NCBI GenBank assembly: GCA_038213835.1
Contig: JBBQSN010000067.1
Coordinates: forward strand, 1 to 18,027
Direction of reading: 5' to 3'
Source: JBBQSN01 sp038213835
GTDB lineage: Bacteria; Actinomycetota; Actinomycetes; Actinomycetales; CAWJMD01
DNA length: 18,027 nt
This document shows, piece after piece, positions 5,897 to 13,450 of the stretch. The notes below the pieces were generated by a model that saw nothing but the letters and a program-made list of their open reading frames with translations, searched no databases and was not told the origin of the DNA. The position numbers and the translations under genes were made by a program. How positions within the stretch are numbered: position 1 is the stretch's first letter; every line of letters starts with the position of its first letter.

Positions 5897-7087
5897 TCAA
5901 CGCGGCTTCGGCGACCAGGTGCGGGCCACGCGCCGGACCCGTGCGGTGAGCGTGCCGACCGGGTCGGCCATCGAGCGCGCGACCTCCTCGGGGGTCTCGG
6001 CCAACGCGTAGGTGGACTCGATCCCCGCAGCGGTCGTCTCGCGGCGCCCGGTCTCGACCCGGCCGGCGACCACGATCGTCGGCACGCCGACCGCCAGCGC
6101 CCGTTCGGCGACGGCGCTGACCACCTTGCCCCGCAGCGACTGCCAGTCGAACGAGCCCTCGCCGGTGACCACGAGGTCGGTGCGCGAGAGCAGGTCGTCG
6201 AAGCCGACGGCGTCCAGCACCGCCTGCGACCCGGGCACCCGGTGGCCTCCAAGCAGCATCAGGCCGAAGCCGAGCCCGCCGGCCGCACCGGAGCCGGCTG
6301 CGCGGGTGTGGCGGGTCATCCCCCGGCGCAGCGCCGCCGCACCCCCCGAGGCACCGGCGAGCAGGTCGGGACGCAGGTCCTCGCCCAGGGCCCGGACCGC
6401 GAGGTCGGCGTAGTGGCCGAGCGCCGCCTCGAGCCGCTGCGCCTGCTCGGGCGTGGCTCCCTTCTGCCGCGCGAACCCGGCCGAGGCACCCTGCAGGCCG
6501 AGCAGCGGGACGTCGACGTCGCTGGCCAGCACCAGTCGGGTCCCCCGCACCCGCGCCCGCAGATCCACCAGACCGACGAACGCGTCCGGCCCGAGGTCGG
6601 CGAGCACACCGCCGCCGCGGCCCAGCAGGGCCGGGTCCCCGACGCCGAGCGCCGCCAGCATCCCGGCGCCGCCGTCGTTGGTGCCGGAGCCGCCGAGGCC
6701 GAGCACGACGCGGTCGGCGCCGCCGTCCAGGGCGGCGAGCAGCAGCTCGCCGACGCCGAGGGTGGTGGTGCGGGTCGGGTCGCGCAGCTCGGACGGCACC
6801 AGGTGCAGCCCGCAGGCCTGCGCGGTCTCGAGGTAGGCCGTGCTCCCCACCCGCAGGACCTGGGCGGGGACCGGTGTCCCGAGCGGGCCGGTCACGGTCA
6901 CCGCCTCGAGCATCCCCTCGAGGGTGGACGCGAGGGTGTCGACGAAGCCGGGGCCGCCGTCGGACAGCGGGCAGGTGGTGATCTCGTCGTGGGGGGCCTG
7001 CTCCGCCCACCCGGTGGCCATCGCCTGCGCGGCCTGGGCAGCGGTCAGCGTGCCGGTGAAGCAGTCAGGAGCCAGCAGCACGCGCAC
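5897..7087 (-). CDS. glxK: Glycerate kinase (GarK/GlxK type 2 family)
   Basis: Phosphorylates D-glycerate with ATP, feeding glyoxylate- or serine-derived carbon into glycolysis. The 396-aa protein has the family length and motifs: MRVLLAPDCFTGTLTA at the N-terminus (PDSFKG in most relatives; Cys-Phe-Thr here), SDGGPGFVDTL (43-52), GGSGTNDGGAGMLAALG in the middle, and GEGSFDWQSLRGKVV toward the C-terminus. The start is GTG 7087; a second GTG two codons later is possible. A CAGGAT hexamer sits 6 nt upstream of 7087, one mismatch from the TANNNT leaderless pattern. A homologue also sits beside the erpA-like gene in mycobacteria (Rv2205c). Whether the product is 2- or 3-phosphoglycerate cannot be told from sequence. 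Confidence 0.9.
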   Translation of the reverse strand: MRVLLAPDCFTGTLTAAQAAQAMATGWAEQAPHDEITTCPLSDGGPGFVDTLASTLEGMLEAVTVTGPLGTPVPAQVLRVGSTAYLETAQACGLHLVPSELRDPTRTTTLGVGELLLAALDGGADRVVLGLGGSGTNDGGAGMLAALGVGDPALLGRGGGVLADLGPDAFVGLVDLRARVRGTRLVLASDVDVPLLGLQGASAGFARQKGATPEQAQRLEAALGHYADLAVRALGEDLRPDLLAGASGGAAALRRGMTRHTRAAGSGAAGGLGFGLMLLGGHRVPGSQAVLDAVGFDDLLSRTDLVVTGEGSFDWQSLRGKVVSAVAERALAVGVPTIVVAGRVETGRRETTAAGIESTYALAETPEEVARSMADPVGTLTARVRRVARTWSPKPR

Positions 7088-7234
7088 GAGCCCATCCTGC
7101 CGTGCTCGTCCACGCGGCCCCACAGCACCGTCTGGTTCCCGCCGCACCCCGGCACCGTGCGAGGATCCCAGGGTGACCGAGCGGAGCGAGCGAACCAGAA
7201 GGCACAGCGCACCTGCCACGGCGAGGGACGAGAC

Positions 7235-8434
7235 GTGAGCACCTTCGCGGAGCCGGCGCCCTCTCCCGCAGCCCTCCTCCTGCTCGGTCGCGGCAGCCCC
7301 GACCTCGCCAGCGAGCGCGGGGTCGAGTGCCCGGGCGACCTGCCTTCGCCGTCCGACCCCGACCTGGTCGAGCGCGCCCGGGTGGCCCGCGCCGCCCTGG
7401 GTGACTCCGCGTTCGTCCTGGGCCACCACTACCAGCGCGACGAGGTCATCCAGTTCGCCGACGTCACCGGTGACTCGTTCAAGCTCGCCCGGCTCGCGGC
7501 AGCGCGCCCCGAGGCCGAGCACATCGTCTTCTGCGGCGTGCACTTCATGGCCGAGAGCGCCGACATCCTCACCGCGAAGACCCAGCAGGTCGTCCTGCCC
7601 GACCTCGCCGCCGGGTGCTCGATGGCCGACATGGCGGCGATCAGCCAGGTCGAGGACGCCTGGGACGTGCTGGTCGAGGCCGGCGTGGCCGACGACGTCG
7701 TCCCGGTCACCTACATGAACTCGACGGCCGCGATCAAGGGCTTCACCGGACGCCACGGCGGCACGGTCTGCACGTCGTCCAACGCGAGAACGGCTCTGAC
7801 CTGGGCGTTCTCGCAGCGGCCCGCCGCCCGGGGGAAGGTCTTCTTCCTCCCGGACCAGCACCTCGGCCGCAACACCGCGGTGCGTGAGATGGGTTTCTCG
7901 CTCGACGAGTGCGTGCTCTACGACCCGCACAAGCCGGCCGGCGGTCTCACCACGCAGCAGCTGCGCGACGCACGGATGATCCTGTGGCGCGGGCACTGCA
8001 GCGTGCACGGGCGGTTCTCGCTGCAGAACGTCCAGGACGCCCGGACGGCGCGACCGGGCGTCCAGGTGCTGGTGCACCCCGAGTGCCAGCACGAGGTGGT
8101 CGAGGCGGCCGACCTGGTGGGCTCCACCGAGTTCATCATCCAGGCCCTGGAGGCCGCCCCGGCCGGCAGCTCCTGGGCGATCGGAACCGAGCTGAACCTG
8201 GTGCGACGACTGGCTGCTCGCCATCGCGACAAGGGCGTGTACTTCCTCGACAAGACGATCTGCTTCTGCTCGACGATGAACCGGATCGACCTGCCGCACC
8301 TGGTATGGGCGCTGGAGTCGCTCGCGGCCGGGCGCGTCGTGAACCGCATCGTCGTCGACCCGGACGTGGCCCACTGGGCCCGCGTCGCGCTCGACCAGAT
8401 GCTCGCCCTGCCCGGGGAGACCAGCAAGGACTGA
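7235..8434 (+). CDS. nadA: Quinolinate synthase A
   Basis: NadA condenses iminoaspartate with dihydroxyacetone phosphate to quinolinate, the second step of de novo NAD synthesis. It uses a 4Fe-4S cluster bound by three cysteines. The 399-aa product is of the long type. Cluster Cys candidates are Cys128 (GCSMADMA), Cys255 (WRGHCSVH) and Cys345 (ICFCSTMNR), with spacings like those of the B. subtilis enzyme. Substrate-site motifs GHHYQRDEVIQFAD, TYMNSTAAIKG, DQHLGRNT and HPECQHEV are all present. The GTG start at 7235 follows a GAGGGA ribosome-binding site, so this gene is not leaderless. It is divergent from glycerate kinase across a 147-nt gap and convergent with the M20 genes. nadB and nadC, commonly linked to nadA in actinobacteria, are not in the window. 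Confidence 0.96.
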   Translation: MSTFAEPAPSPAALLLLGRGSPDLASERGVECPGDLPSPSDPDLVERARVARAALGDSAFVLGHHYQRDEVIQFADVTGDSFKLARLAAARPEAEHIVFCGVHFMAESADILTAKTQQVVLPDLAAGCSMADMAAISQVEDAWDVLVEAGVADDVVPVTYMNSTAAIKGFTGRHGGTVCTSSNARTALTWAFSQRPAARGKVFFLPDQHLGRNTAVREMGFSLDECVLYDPHKPAGGLTTQQLRDARMILWRGHCSVHGRFSLQNVQDARTARPGVQVLVHPECQHEVVEAADLVGSTEFIIQALEAAPAGSSWAIGTELNLVRRLAARHRDKGVYFLDKTICFCSTMNRIDLPHLVWALESLAAGRVVNRIVVDPDVAHWARVALDQMLALPGETSKD

Positions 8435-8445
8435 CCGGCGCGCCG

Positions 8446-8482
8446 GGCCGGCACGACCGACCAGGGCTCAGCCCTGCCGGCC
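8446..8482. terminator. Bidirectional terminator between nadA and the M20 pair
   Basis: Nested inverted repeats lie between the convergent genes: CAGGGC (8462-8467) with GCCCTG (8471-8476) over a TCA loop, and an outer GGCCGG (8446-8451) with CCGGCC (8477-8482). A further small repeat, ACCTG/CAGGT, overlaps the M20 stop codon at about 8499. No T-tract is seen. Confidence 0.55.
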
Positions 8483-8498
8483 ACCTCCACCTGGACCG

Positions 8499-9917
8499 TC
8501 AGGTCGAGTGCGATGGGCGCCGTGCCAGCCGTGAGAGCAGCAGGGTCTCGGCGAGGCAGGCGCGAGCGAGCATCTCGAGGGGCACCGACTCGTCGACGCC
8601 GTGCGCGCGGGCGTCCGGGTCCTTCACCGCCGTGAGCAGCACCTCGGCCCGGGGATAGGCCTGCGCGAGCTGAGCCACCATCGGCACCGAGCCACCCATC
8701 CCCTGCTGGACGACGTCCGAGCCGTCCCATGCGTCCGAGAGCGCTGTCGCCGCAGCGGTCCACACGGGTCCCCGGGTGCGGGCGGCGAACGGTGTGGCGG
8801 TCTCGACGCCGTCGAGGCGCACGTGGGCACCGAACGGTGGGTCCGTGAGCAGGTGCGCGCGCAGGGCCGCCACGGCTGCCACGGGGTCCTGGCCGGGGGC
8901 GAGCCGCACGGTGATGCGGGTGCGGACCGAGGGCAGCAGCGTGTTCGACGCCCGAGCCACCGGCGGGACGTCCATGCCGGTGACGGTCACCGACGGACGC
9001 GCCCACACCCGGGCGGCCACGGCGCCGGTGCCCATCAGGCGCACGCCCTCGAGCAGACCCGCCTGCCGGGCGATCACCTCGGCCGGGTAGTCGACGGACG
9101 GGTCGTCGGCCGTGACCAGACCCGGGACCGCGACCGTCCCGTCGGCGTCCCAGAGCCGGCCCAGGAGCTGGACGGTGGCCGTCATCGCGTCCGGGGCCGC
9201 ACCGCCGTAGGAGCCGGAGTGGACGCCGTGGTCGAGGGTGGCCACCTGCAGGTCGGCCATCACCAGGCCGCGCAGGCTGACGTTGAGCGAGGGCACGTCC
9301 AGGGCCCAGTTGGTGGAATCGGCCACGACGAGGGCGTCGGCGGCCAGCAGGTCGCGGTGCCGTGCCAGCAGGTCGGAGAACGAGGGCGAGCCGATCTCCT
9401 CCTCGCCCTCGACGAGGACGACCAGCCCGACACCGTCGTCCGGTCCCCACGTGGGCAGCAGGGTGCGCAGCGTCACGAGGTGGGCGACGACCCCGCCCTT
9501 GTCGTCGGCGGCGCCTCGGCCGTAGAGCCGTCCGTCCCGCTCCACCGGGTCGAACGGGCCTGTCGTCCAGGCATTCTCGTCACCGGGCGGCTGGACGTCC
9601 TGGTGGGCGTACAGCATCACGGTCGGCGCACCCGTCGGTGCAGGTCGGCGGGCCACGACCGCGGGGGCACCGGGTCGGCCGTCGGGTCGCGTGCCGCTGA
9701 CCTGGCGCACGTCCACCAGGCCCGCGTCGCGGAGCAGGGCCTCGACGGCGTCGGCGCCGTCCTGCACGTGCTGCTGGTCGAACGCCGCGGCCGAGACCGA
9801 CGGGATCCGGACGAGGTCGTCCAGATCCGTACGGGCCCGCGGCATCTGGGCCTCGACGGCCGCCCGGATCGCCGCGTCGCCCTGACCGTCCAGCGTGCCC
9901 TGCCCGGTGGTCGCCAC
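8499..9917 (-). CDS. M20 family metallopeptidase (dipeptidase-like), downstream copy
   Basis: This 472-aa cytoplasmic zinc peptidase of the M20 carnosinase-like/dipeptidase group probably hydrolyses dipeptides or related amides. Dimetal-site residues are visible in order: His105 and Asp107 (LYAHQDVQPPG), bridging Asp138 (GRGAADDKGG), the Glu-Glu pair near 173-174 (VEGEEEIGSPS), Asp200 (VVADSTNW), the HSGSYGG loop of the dimerisation domain, and a C-terminal His in RAHGVDES. It is a paralogue of the gene immediately upstream, aligning without gaps with a constant 10-residue offset from the LVRIPSVS motif past the metal site. GTG 9917 is separated from the upstream TGA by only 2 nt, so the pair should be translationally coupled. 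Substrate cannot be predicted. Confidence 0.92.
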   Translation of the reverse strand: MATTGQGTLDGQGDAAIRAAVEAQMPRARTDLDDLVRIPSVSAAAFDQQHVQDGADAVEALLRDAGLVDVRQVSGTRPDGRPGAPAVVARRPAPTGAPTVMLYAHQDVQPPGDENAWTTGPFDPVERDGRLYGRGAADDKGGVVAHLVTLRTLLPTWGPDDGVGLVVLVEGEEEIGSPSFSDLLARHRDLLAADALVVADSTNWALDVPSLNVSLRGLVMADLQVATLDHGVHSGSYGGAAPDAMTATVQLLGRLWDADGTVAVPGLVTADDPSVDYPAEVIARQAGLLEGVRLMGTGAVAARVWARPSVTVTGMDVPPVARASNTLLPSVRTRITVRLAPGQDPVAAVAALRAHLLTDPPFGAHVRLDGVETATPFAARTRGPVWTAAATALSDAWDGSDVVQQGMGGSVPMVAQLAQAYPRAEVLLTAVKDPDARAHGVDESVPLEMLARACLAETLLLSRLARRPSHST

Positions 9918-9919
9918 GT

Positions 9920-11305
9920 TCAGCCCGTGGCCCCGTCGGTGCCGAGCCGCTGCAGCAGCAGCGTCTCGGCCAGGCAGGCACGGGCGAACACCCCGAGGTG
10001 CAGCGACTCGTCGTAGCCGTGCGCCTGGGTGTGCGGGTCCTCGACCCCCGTGACCAGCACGGTGGCGTCCGGAAAGGCCTCGACGAAGTCCGCGATGAAC
10101 GGGATCGAGCCGCCGATCCCCTGGTGCACCACCTCGGCGCCGTCCCAGGCCTGCGACAGCGCCCAACGGGCGGCGTCGTAGACGGGCCCCTCCACGTCAC
10201 CCGCGAACGCCTTGCCGAGCTCCATCCGGGTGACCTGCACGCGGGCCGCGAACGGCGGGTGGGTGGTGAGGTGGCGTTCGAGCGCCTCGTACGCCTCCTG
10301 CGGGTCCTGGCCCGGCGCCACGCGCATCGACAGCTTCGCGCGCACGACCGGCTGCAGCGTGTTCGAGGCCCGTGCGACCGACGGGGCGTCGACGCCGGTG
10401 ACGGTCAGAGCGGGGGCGGTCCACATCCGCTCGAGGAGCGCGCCGGTGCCGACCAGGCCCACGCCGTCCAGGACACCGGCCTCCGAGCGGAGCCGGTCCT
10501 CGTCGTACGGGATCGGCGCGGCGGCGGTGCGCACCAGACCGGGGACGGCGAGCGAGCCGTCGGCGTCCCACAGCCGCGAGAGCAGCGTGACGGTGGCCAT
10601 CATGGCGTCGGGCACGACACCGCCGTACATGCCGGAGTGCACAGCGCTGCGCAGGGTGCTGACCTCGACGTCGGCCTCCACCAGGCCGCGCAGGGTCGTG
10701 GTGAGAGACGGGGTGTCGACGTCCCAGTTGTCGGAGTCGGCGACCACGATCACGTCGGCGCGCAGCAGGTCGCGGTAACGGCCGAGGAAGTCGGTGAACG
10801 ACGGCGAGCCGGACTCCTCCTCGCCCTCGACGAAGACGACGACGCCCACGCCGTCGTCCGGGCCCCAGGTGGGCAGCAGGGTGCGCAGGGCGGCCACGTG
10901 CGCCATCACGCCCGCCTTGTCGTCAGCCGTTCCACGGCCGAACAGACGACCGTCGCGCTCGGTCGGCTCGAACGCCGGCGAGGCCCAGTCCGACTCCTCC
11001 CCCGGGGGCTGGACGTCGTGGTGCGCGTACAGCAGCACGGTGGGCCGCCCGGCCGGCGCCGGACGCCGTGCCACGACCGCGGGCGCGCCGTCGGTGCCGT
11101 CCGGCCTCGACCCGTGCAGGACCTGCACGTCGGTGAGGCCGGTCGAGCGCAGCAGCGCCTCGACCTTCTCCGCGCTGGCCTGCACGTGGGTCTGGTCGAA
11201 GGCGCGGGAGGAGACGCTCGGGATCCGCACGAGCGCCTCCAGGTCGACCCGTACCCCGGGCAGGTGCTGGTCGAGAGCAGAACGCAGGACGTCGACGTCG
11301 GTCAT
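9920..11305 (-). CDS. M20 family metallopeptidase (dipeptidase-like), upstream copy
   Basis: The first of two tandem M20 paralogues, 461 aa. Metal and catalytic residues are intact: His95 and Asp97 (LYAHHDVQPPG), Asp128 (GRGTADDKAG), Glu163-Glu164 (VEGEEESGSPS), Asp190 (VVADSDNWD), HSGMYGG in the lid/dimerisation domain, and His in QAHGYDESLH. No signal peptide is seen, so the protein is probably cytoplasmic. The ATG at 11305 is supported by a TAACGT hexamer 7 nt upstream, consistent with a leaderless mRNA. The second copy follows after 2 nt. Differences between copies (for example AHHDV versus AHQDV, and SDNWDVDTPS versus STNWALDVPS) suggest substrate divergence rather than a recent duplication. 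Confidence 0.92.
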   Translation of the reverse strand: MTDVDVLRSALDQHLPGVRVDLEALVRIPSVSSRAFDQTHVQASAEKVEALLRSTGLTDVQVLHGSRPDGTDGAPAVVARRPAPAGRPTVLLYAHHDVQPPGEESDWASPAFEPTERDGRLFGRGTADDKAGVMAHVAALRTLLPTWGPDDGVGVVVFVEGEEESGSPSFTDFLGRYRDLLRADVIVVADSDNWDVDTPSLTTTLRGLVEADVEVSTLRSAVHSGMYGGVVPDAMMATVTLLSRLWDADGSLAVPGLVRTAAAPIPYDEDRLRSEAGVLDGVGLVGTGALLERMWTAPALTVTGVDAPSVARASNTLQPVVRAKLSMRVAPGQDPQEAYEALERHLTTHPPFAARVQVTRMELGKAFAGDVEGPVYDAARWALSQAWDGAEVVHQGIGGSIPFIADFVEAFPDATVLVTGVEDPHTQAHGYDESLHLGVFARACLAETLLLQRLGTDGATG

Positions 11306-11312
11306 GCCCCGC

Positions 11313-11318
11313 ACGTTA
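11313..11318 (-). promoter_or_regulatory. Putative -10 element (TAACGT) of the M20 operon
   Basis: TAACGT on the minus strand, 7 nt, then ATG at 11305. The spacing fits a leaderless transcript and supports this start over upstream in-frame starts. Confidence 0.5.
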
Positions 11319-11494
11319 CCGAGGCCCGGCGCGCCACGACGGGCCGGTGGCACGTCCCCCTCCGGGTCCACCCTGATCGTCCCCGCAGCAGCCCCTGGGC
11401 GGACCCCCGTCCGGGAGATGGACGGGCAGGGATGGCGTTGACTGGGGTGAGACCAGGGCCCGACCGGGCCGCCGGACGAGCACGAGGAGCCACG

Positions 11495-11932
11495 GTGACC
11501 CAGCAGCCGTACCAGCAGCAGCCCCCGCAGCAGCCCCCGCAGCAGCCCTTCGGGCAGGCAGGTCCGCCCGCGGGGCAGGCGACCGACGCCCGCGCCGCCT
11601 CGATCCTGGCCCACCTGTCTGCCCCGCTGGCCGCGGTGCTCACGGTCGGGTGGCTGAGCGTGCTCGGACCCCTTGTGGTCTGGATGCTCTACAAGGACCG
11701 CGACCCCGTCGTGCGGCAGGCCGCGGCGGGCGCGTTCAACTTCAACCTCGCGTTCTGGCTGACCTACCTGGTGTCGTGGGTGCTGATCATCACGATCGTC
11801 GGCACGGTCGTCGGTGTTCCCCTGCTGGTCATCAGCTTCCTGGTCGCCGCCTGGTGCCACGTGCACGGCGCGATCCGGGCCTCCAACGGCCAGCCGTACC
11901 ACTACCCGTTCCAGCTGCCCGTCCTGCGCTGA
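11495..11932 (+). CDS. DUF4870 (Tic20-like) small membrane protein
   Basis: The 145-aa protein has a Gln/Pro-rich, low-complexity head (residues 1-28, repeats of PQQP type), then a DUF4870-like region. That region has three hydrophobic segments (about 46-66, 84-103, 104-122) and typical features: ASILAHLSAPL, WMLYKDRDPVVRQAAAGAFNFNL and a short charged C-terminus. The family has no established function. The start is GTG 11495, with a strong GAGGAG ribosome-binding site 5 nt before it, so it is translated conventionally, unlike most neighbours. It faces away from the M20 operon across a 189-nt gap, in which TTGACT (11438-11443) lacks a matching -10 box. A pair of overlapping inverted repeats follows its stop. 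Confidence 0.85.
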   Translation: MTQQPYQQQPPQQPPQQPFGQAGPPAGQATDARAASILAHLSAPLAAVLTVGWLSVLGPLVVWMLYKDRDPVVRQAAAGAFNFNLAFWLTYLVSWVLIITIVGTVVGVPLLVISFLVAAWCHVHGAIRASNGQPYHYPFQLPVLR

Positions 11933-11982
11933 GCCGGTCGGCCGGCGCGGCACGTGCCTCAGCAGCCGACCGGCCGCGCCGG
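11933..11982. repeat. Two interlocked 10-bp inverted repeats (A-B-A'-B')
   Basis: Arm A (11933-11942, GCCGGTCGGC) pairs with A' (11965-11974). Arm B (11942-11951, CCGGCGCGGC) pairs with B' (11973-11982). Both are exact. The order means the hairpins exclude each other or form a pseudoknot. The element ends 1 nt before the -10 hexamer of the DUF3043 gene, so it could be a terminator for DUF4870, an operator for DUF3043, or both. Confidence 0.6.
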
Positions 11983-11983
11983 T

Positions 11984-11989
11984 TAGGGT
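11984..11989 (+). promoter_or_regulatory. Putative -10 element (TAGGGT) of leaderless DUF3043 gene
   Basis: TAGGGT, 6 nt, then GTG at 11996, with no Shine-Dalgarno. The same hexamer and spacing occur before adoK. Confidence 0.65.
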
Positions 11990-11995
11990 GGTCCG

Positions 11996-12595
11996 GTGTT
12001 CGGACGCAGGAAGTCAGCGGTGCAGGACGCCACGGTGGTCCCCGACCGCCCCGGTGCCAAGAACCGACCCACGCCCAAGCGGCGCCAGGCCGAGGCGGCC
12101 AACAAGCGTCCCCTCGTGGTCTCGGACCGCAAGGCGGCGACCAAGGTCGACAAGGAGCGCGCCCGGCTGGCCCGTGCCCAGCAGCGCGAGGCCCTCGTCA
12201 CCGGAGACGACGCCCACCTGCCTGTGCGCGACAAGGGTCCGCAGAAGCGTTTCGTCCGCGACGTCGTCGACGCGCGCTGGAACCTCGGCGAGTGGTACCT
12301 CGTGCTGGCCATGGTCGCCGTCGCGCTGGTGATCCTCCCCGGCCCGCTCGGCCTGGGCCAGGCGCAGCTGATCCAGCTGCAGCTGTGGTCCACCCTCGTG
12401 CTGTGGGGCACCGTGCTGCTCTGCGGCGTCGACGCCTTCCTGCTGTCGCGGCTGATCAGGAAGGCGATGCGCGCCCGGTTCGGTGCTGACGTCGCCACCA
12501 AGGGCAACGTCTCCTACGGCGTGCTGCGCTCGTTCCAGATCCGCCGCTGGCGGCTGCCCAAGCCGCAGGTGGCCCGGGGCCAGGCGCCGCGCTGA
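11996..12595 (+). CDS. DUF3043 membrane protein
   Basis: The 199-aa actinobacterial DUF3043-type protein has a basic N-terminus (MFGRRK), a lysine- and arginine-rich cytoplasmic region with the typical PTPKRRQAEAANKRPLV stretch (25-41) and a charged, probably helical segment (45-68). The RDVVDARWNLGEW signature precedes two transmembrane helices (about 100-117 and 128-150). A basic C-terminal tail ends in RWRLPKPQVARG. Function is not established. It is lysine-rich, in contrast to most proteins in the window, consistent with a basic membrane-associated or nucleic-acid-facing domain. The start is fixed by the leaderless -10 hexamer 6 nt upstream. It is convergent with map; only 27 nt separate the stops. 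Confidence 0.88.
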   Translation: MFGRRKSAVQDATVVPDRPGAKNRPTPKRRQAEAANKRPLVVSDRKAATKVDKERARLARAQQREALVTGDDAHLPVRDKGPQKRFVRDVVDARWNLGEWYLVLAMVAVALVILPGPLGLGQAQLIQLQLWSTLVLWGTVLLCGVDAFLLSRLIRKAMRARFGADVATKGNVSYGVLRSFQIRRWRLPKPQVARGQAPR

Positions 12596-12622
12596 CGCGT
12601 GCCGCCCACTGCCGAGGGGCGC

Positions 12623-13390
12623 TCAGCCGCGGGCGGTGAGCACGACGGGGTCGCCGTCGGTGATCGCGATCGTGTGCTCGCTGTGCGCCCCGCGCGAGCC
12701 GTCGACGCTGCGCAGCGTCCAGCCGTCCGGGTCGGTGACGATCTGGTCGGTGCCGGTCATGAACCACGGCTCGATCGCGATCACCAGACCCGCCTTGAGC
12801 TTCATGCCCTTGCCCGGCCGGCCGTCGTTCGGCACGTGCGGCTCGCCGTGCATGGTGCGGCCGACGCCGTGCCCCCCGAACTGGAGGTTGATGGCGTAGT
12901 CCTCGGACCGCGCGACCTCCCCGATCGCGGCACCGACGTCGCCCAGCCGGTTGCCGGCCCGCGCCACCTCGATCGCGGCGTCGAGGGCCACCCGCGTGGT
13001 GGTGATGAGCCGTTGGTCCTCGGGGCGCTGCTCGCCCACCTGGACGGTGAGCGCCGAGTCGGCCACCCAGCCGTCCACGTTCGCCGCGAAGTCGACGCTC
13101 AGCAGGTCGCCGTCGACCAGGTCGTAGTCGTGCGGGAGCCCGTGCAGGACGGCGTCGTTCACCGACGTGCACAGCACCTTGCCGAACGGGCTGGCCCCGA
13201 AGCTCGGGTGGTAGTCGATGTAGCAGGACTCTGCACCGCGGTCGCGGATCATCCGGTGCGCCAGCTCGTCCAGCTCGAGCAGGTTCACGCCGACGTCGGC
13301 GGCCCGCTCCAGGGCGGTCAGCACCTCGGCGACGAACCGGCCGGCCGGACGCATCCGGTCGACCTCGGCGGGGGTCAGCAGCTCGATCAC
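12623..13390 (-). CDS. map: Methionine aminopeptidase, type I
   Basis: Removes the initiator methionine from nascent proteins. The 255-aa product is a single catalytic pita-bread domain. Metal ligands are visible in order: the two Asp of VDFAANVDGWVADSA, His in GGHGVGRTMHGEPHV, Glu in VIAIEPWF and Glu in GAHSEHTIAI. The substrate-pocket His lies in DAVLHGLP. The start is GTG 13390 (MIELLTPAEVDRM), which has a TAGGCT hexamer 7 nt upstream and no ribosome-binding site. It shares a 60-bp divergent promoter region with the aldo/keto reductase. Actinobacteria often carry more than one map; which paralogue this is (mapA/mapB) cannot be told here. Confidence 0.95.
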   Translation of the reverse strand: MIELLTPAEVDRMRPAGRFVAEVLTALERAADVGVNLLELDELAHRMIRDRGAESCYIDYHPSFGASPFGKVLCTSVNDAVLHGLPHDYDLVDGDLLSVDFAANVDGWVADSALTVQVGEQRPEDQRLITTTRVALDAAIEVARAGNRLGDVGAAIGEVARSEDYAINLQFGGHGVGRTMHGEPHVPNDGRPGKGMKLKAGLVIAIEPWFMTGTDQIVTDPDGWTLRSVDGSRGAHSEHTIAITDGDPVVLTARG

Positions 13391-13397
13391 ACCGGTC

Positions 13398-13403
13398 AGC
13401 CTA
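13398..13403 (-). promoter_or_regulatory. Putative -10 element (TAGGCT) of leaderless map
   Basis: TAGGCT on the minus strand, 7 nt, then GTG 13390. It lies 35 bp from the opposing -10 hexamer of the aldo/keto reductase gene, so the two promoters share their upstream DNA. Confidence 0.55.
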
Positions 13404-13438
13404 CGGACGTCGCGCGCGCGACCGGAGCGCACCCGTCG

Positions 13439-13444
13439 TAAGGT
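13439..13444 (+). promoter_or_regulatory. Putative -10 element (TAAGGT) of leaderless aldo/keto reductase gene
   Basis: TAAGGT, 6 nt, then ATG 13451. This is the plus-strand half of the 60-bp divergent promoter shared with map. The intervening DNA is an alternating CG tract (about 13411-13420) with no -35 consensus. Confidence 0.6.
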
Positions 13445-13450
13445 CGGGGC

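Noticed and set aside
5897..8374. A minus-strand open frame of 825 aa spanning the glycerate kinase and nadA regions
   Set aside because: Only the part after the GTG at 7087 matches a family (glycerate kinase). The upstream part is antisense to nadA, stays open only because of GC bias, and has no recognisable motif.
11438..11443. TTGACT as a -35 box for the DUF4870 gene
   Set aside because: No TANNNT-like -10 hexamer occurs 16-18 nt downstream; the sequence there is CG-rich.
11504..11548. The CAGCAG/CCCCCG tract as a non-coding microsatellite or phase-variable repeat
   Set aside because: It is in frame and encodes the Gln/Pro-rich head common in DUF4870 proteins. The units are 3n long, so slippage would not switch the frame.
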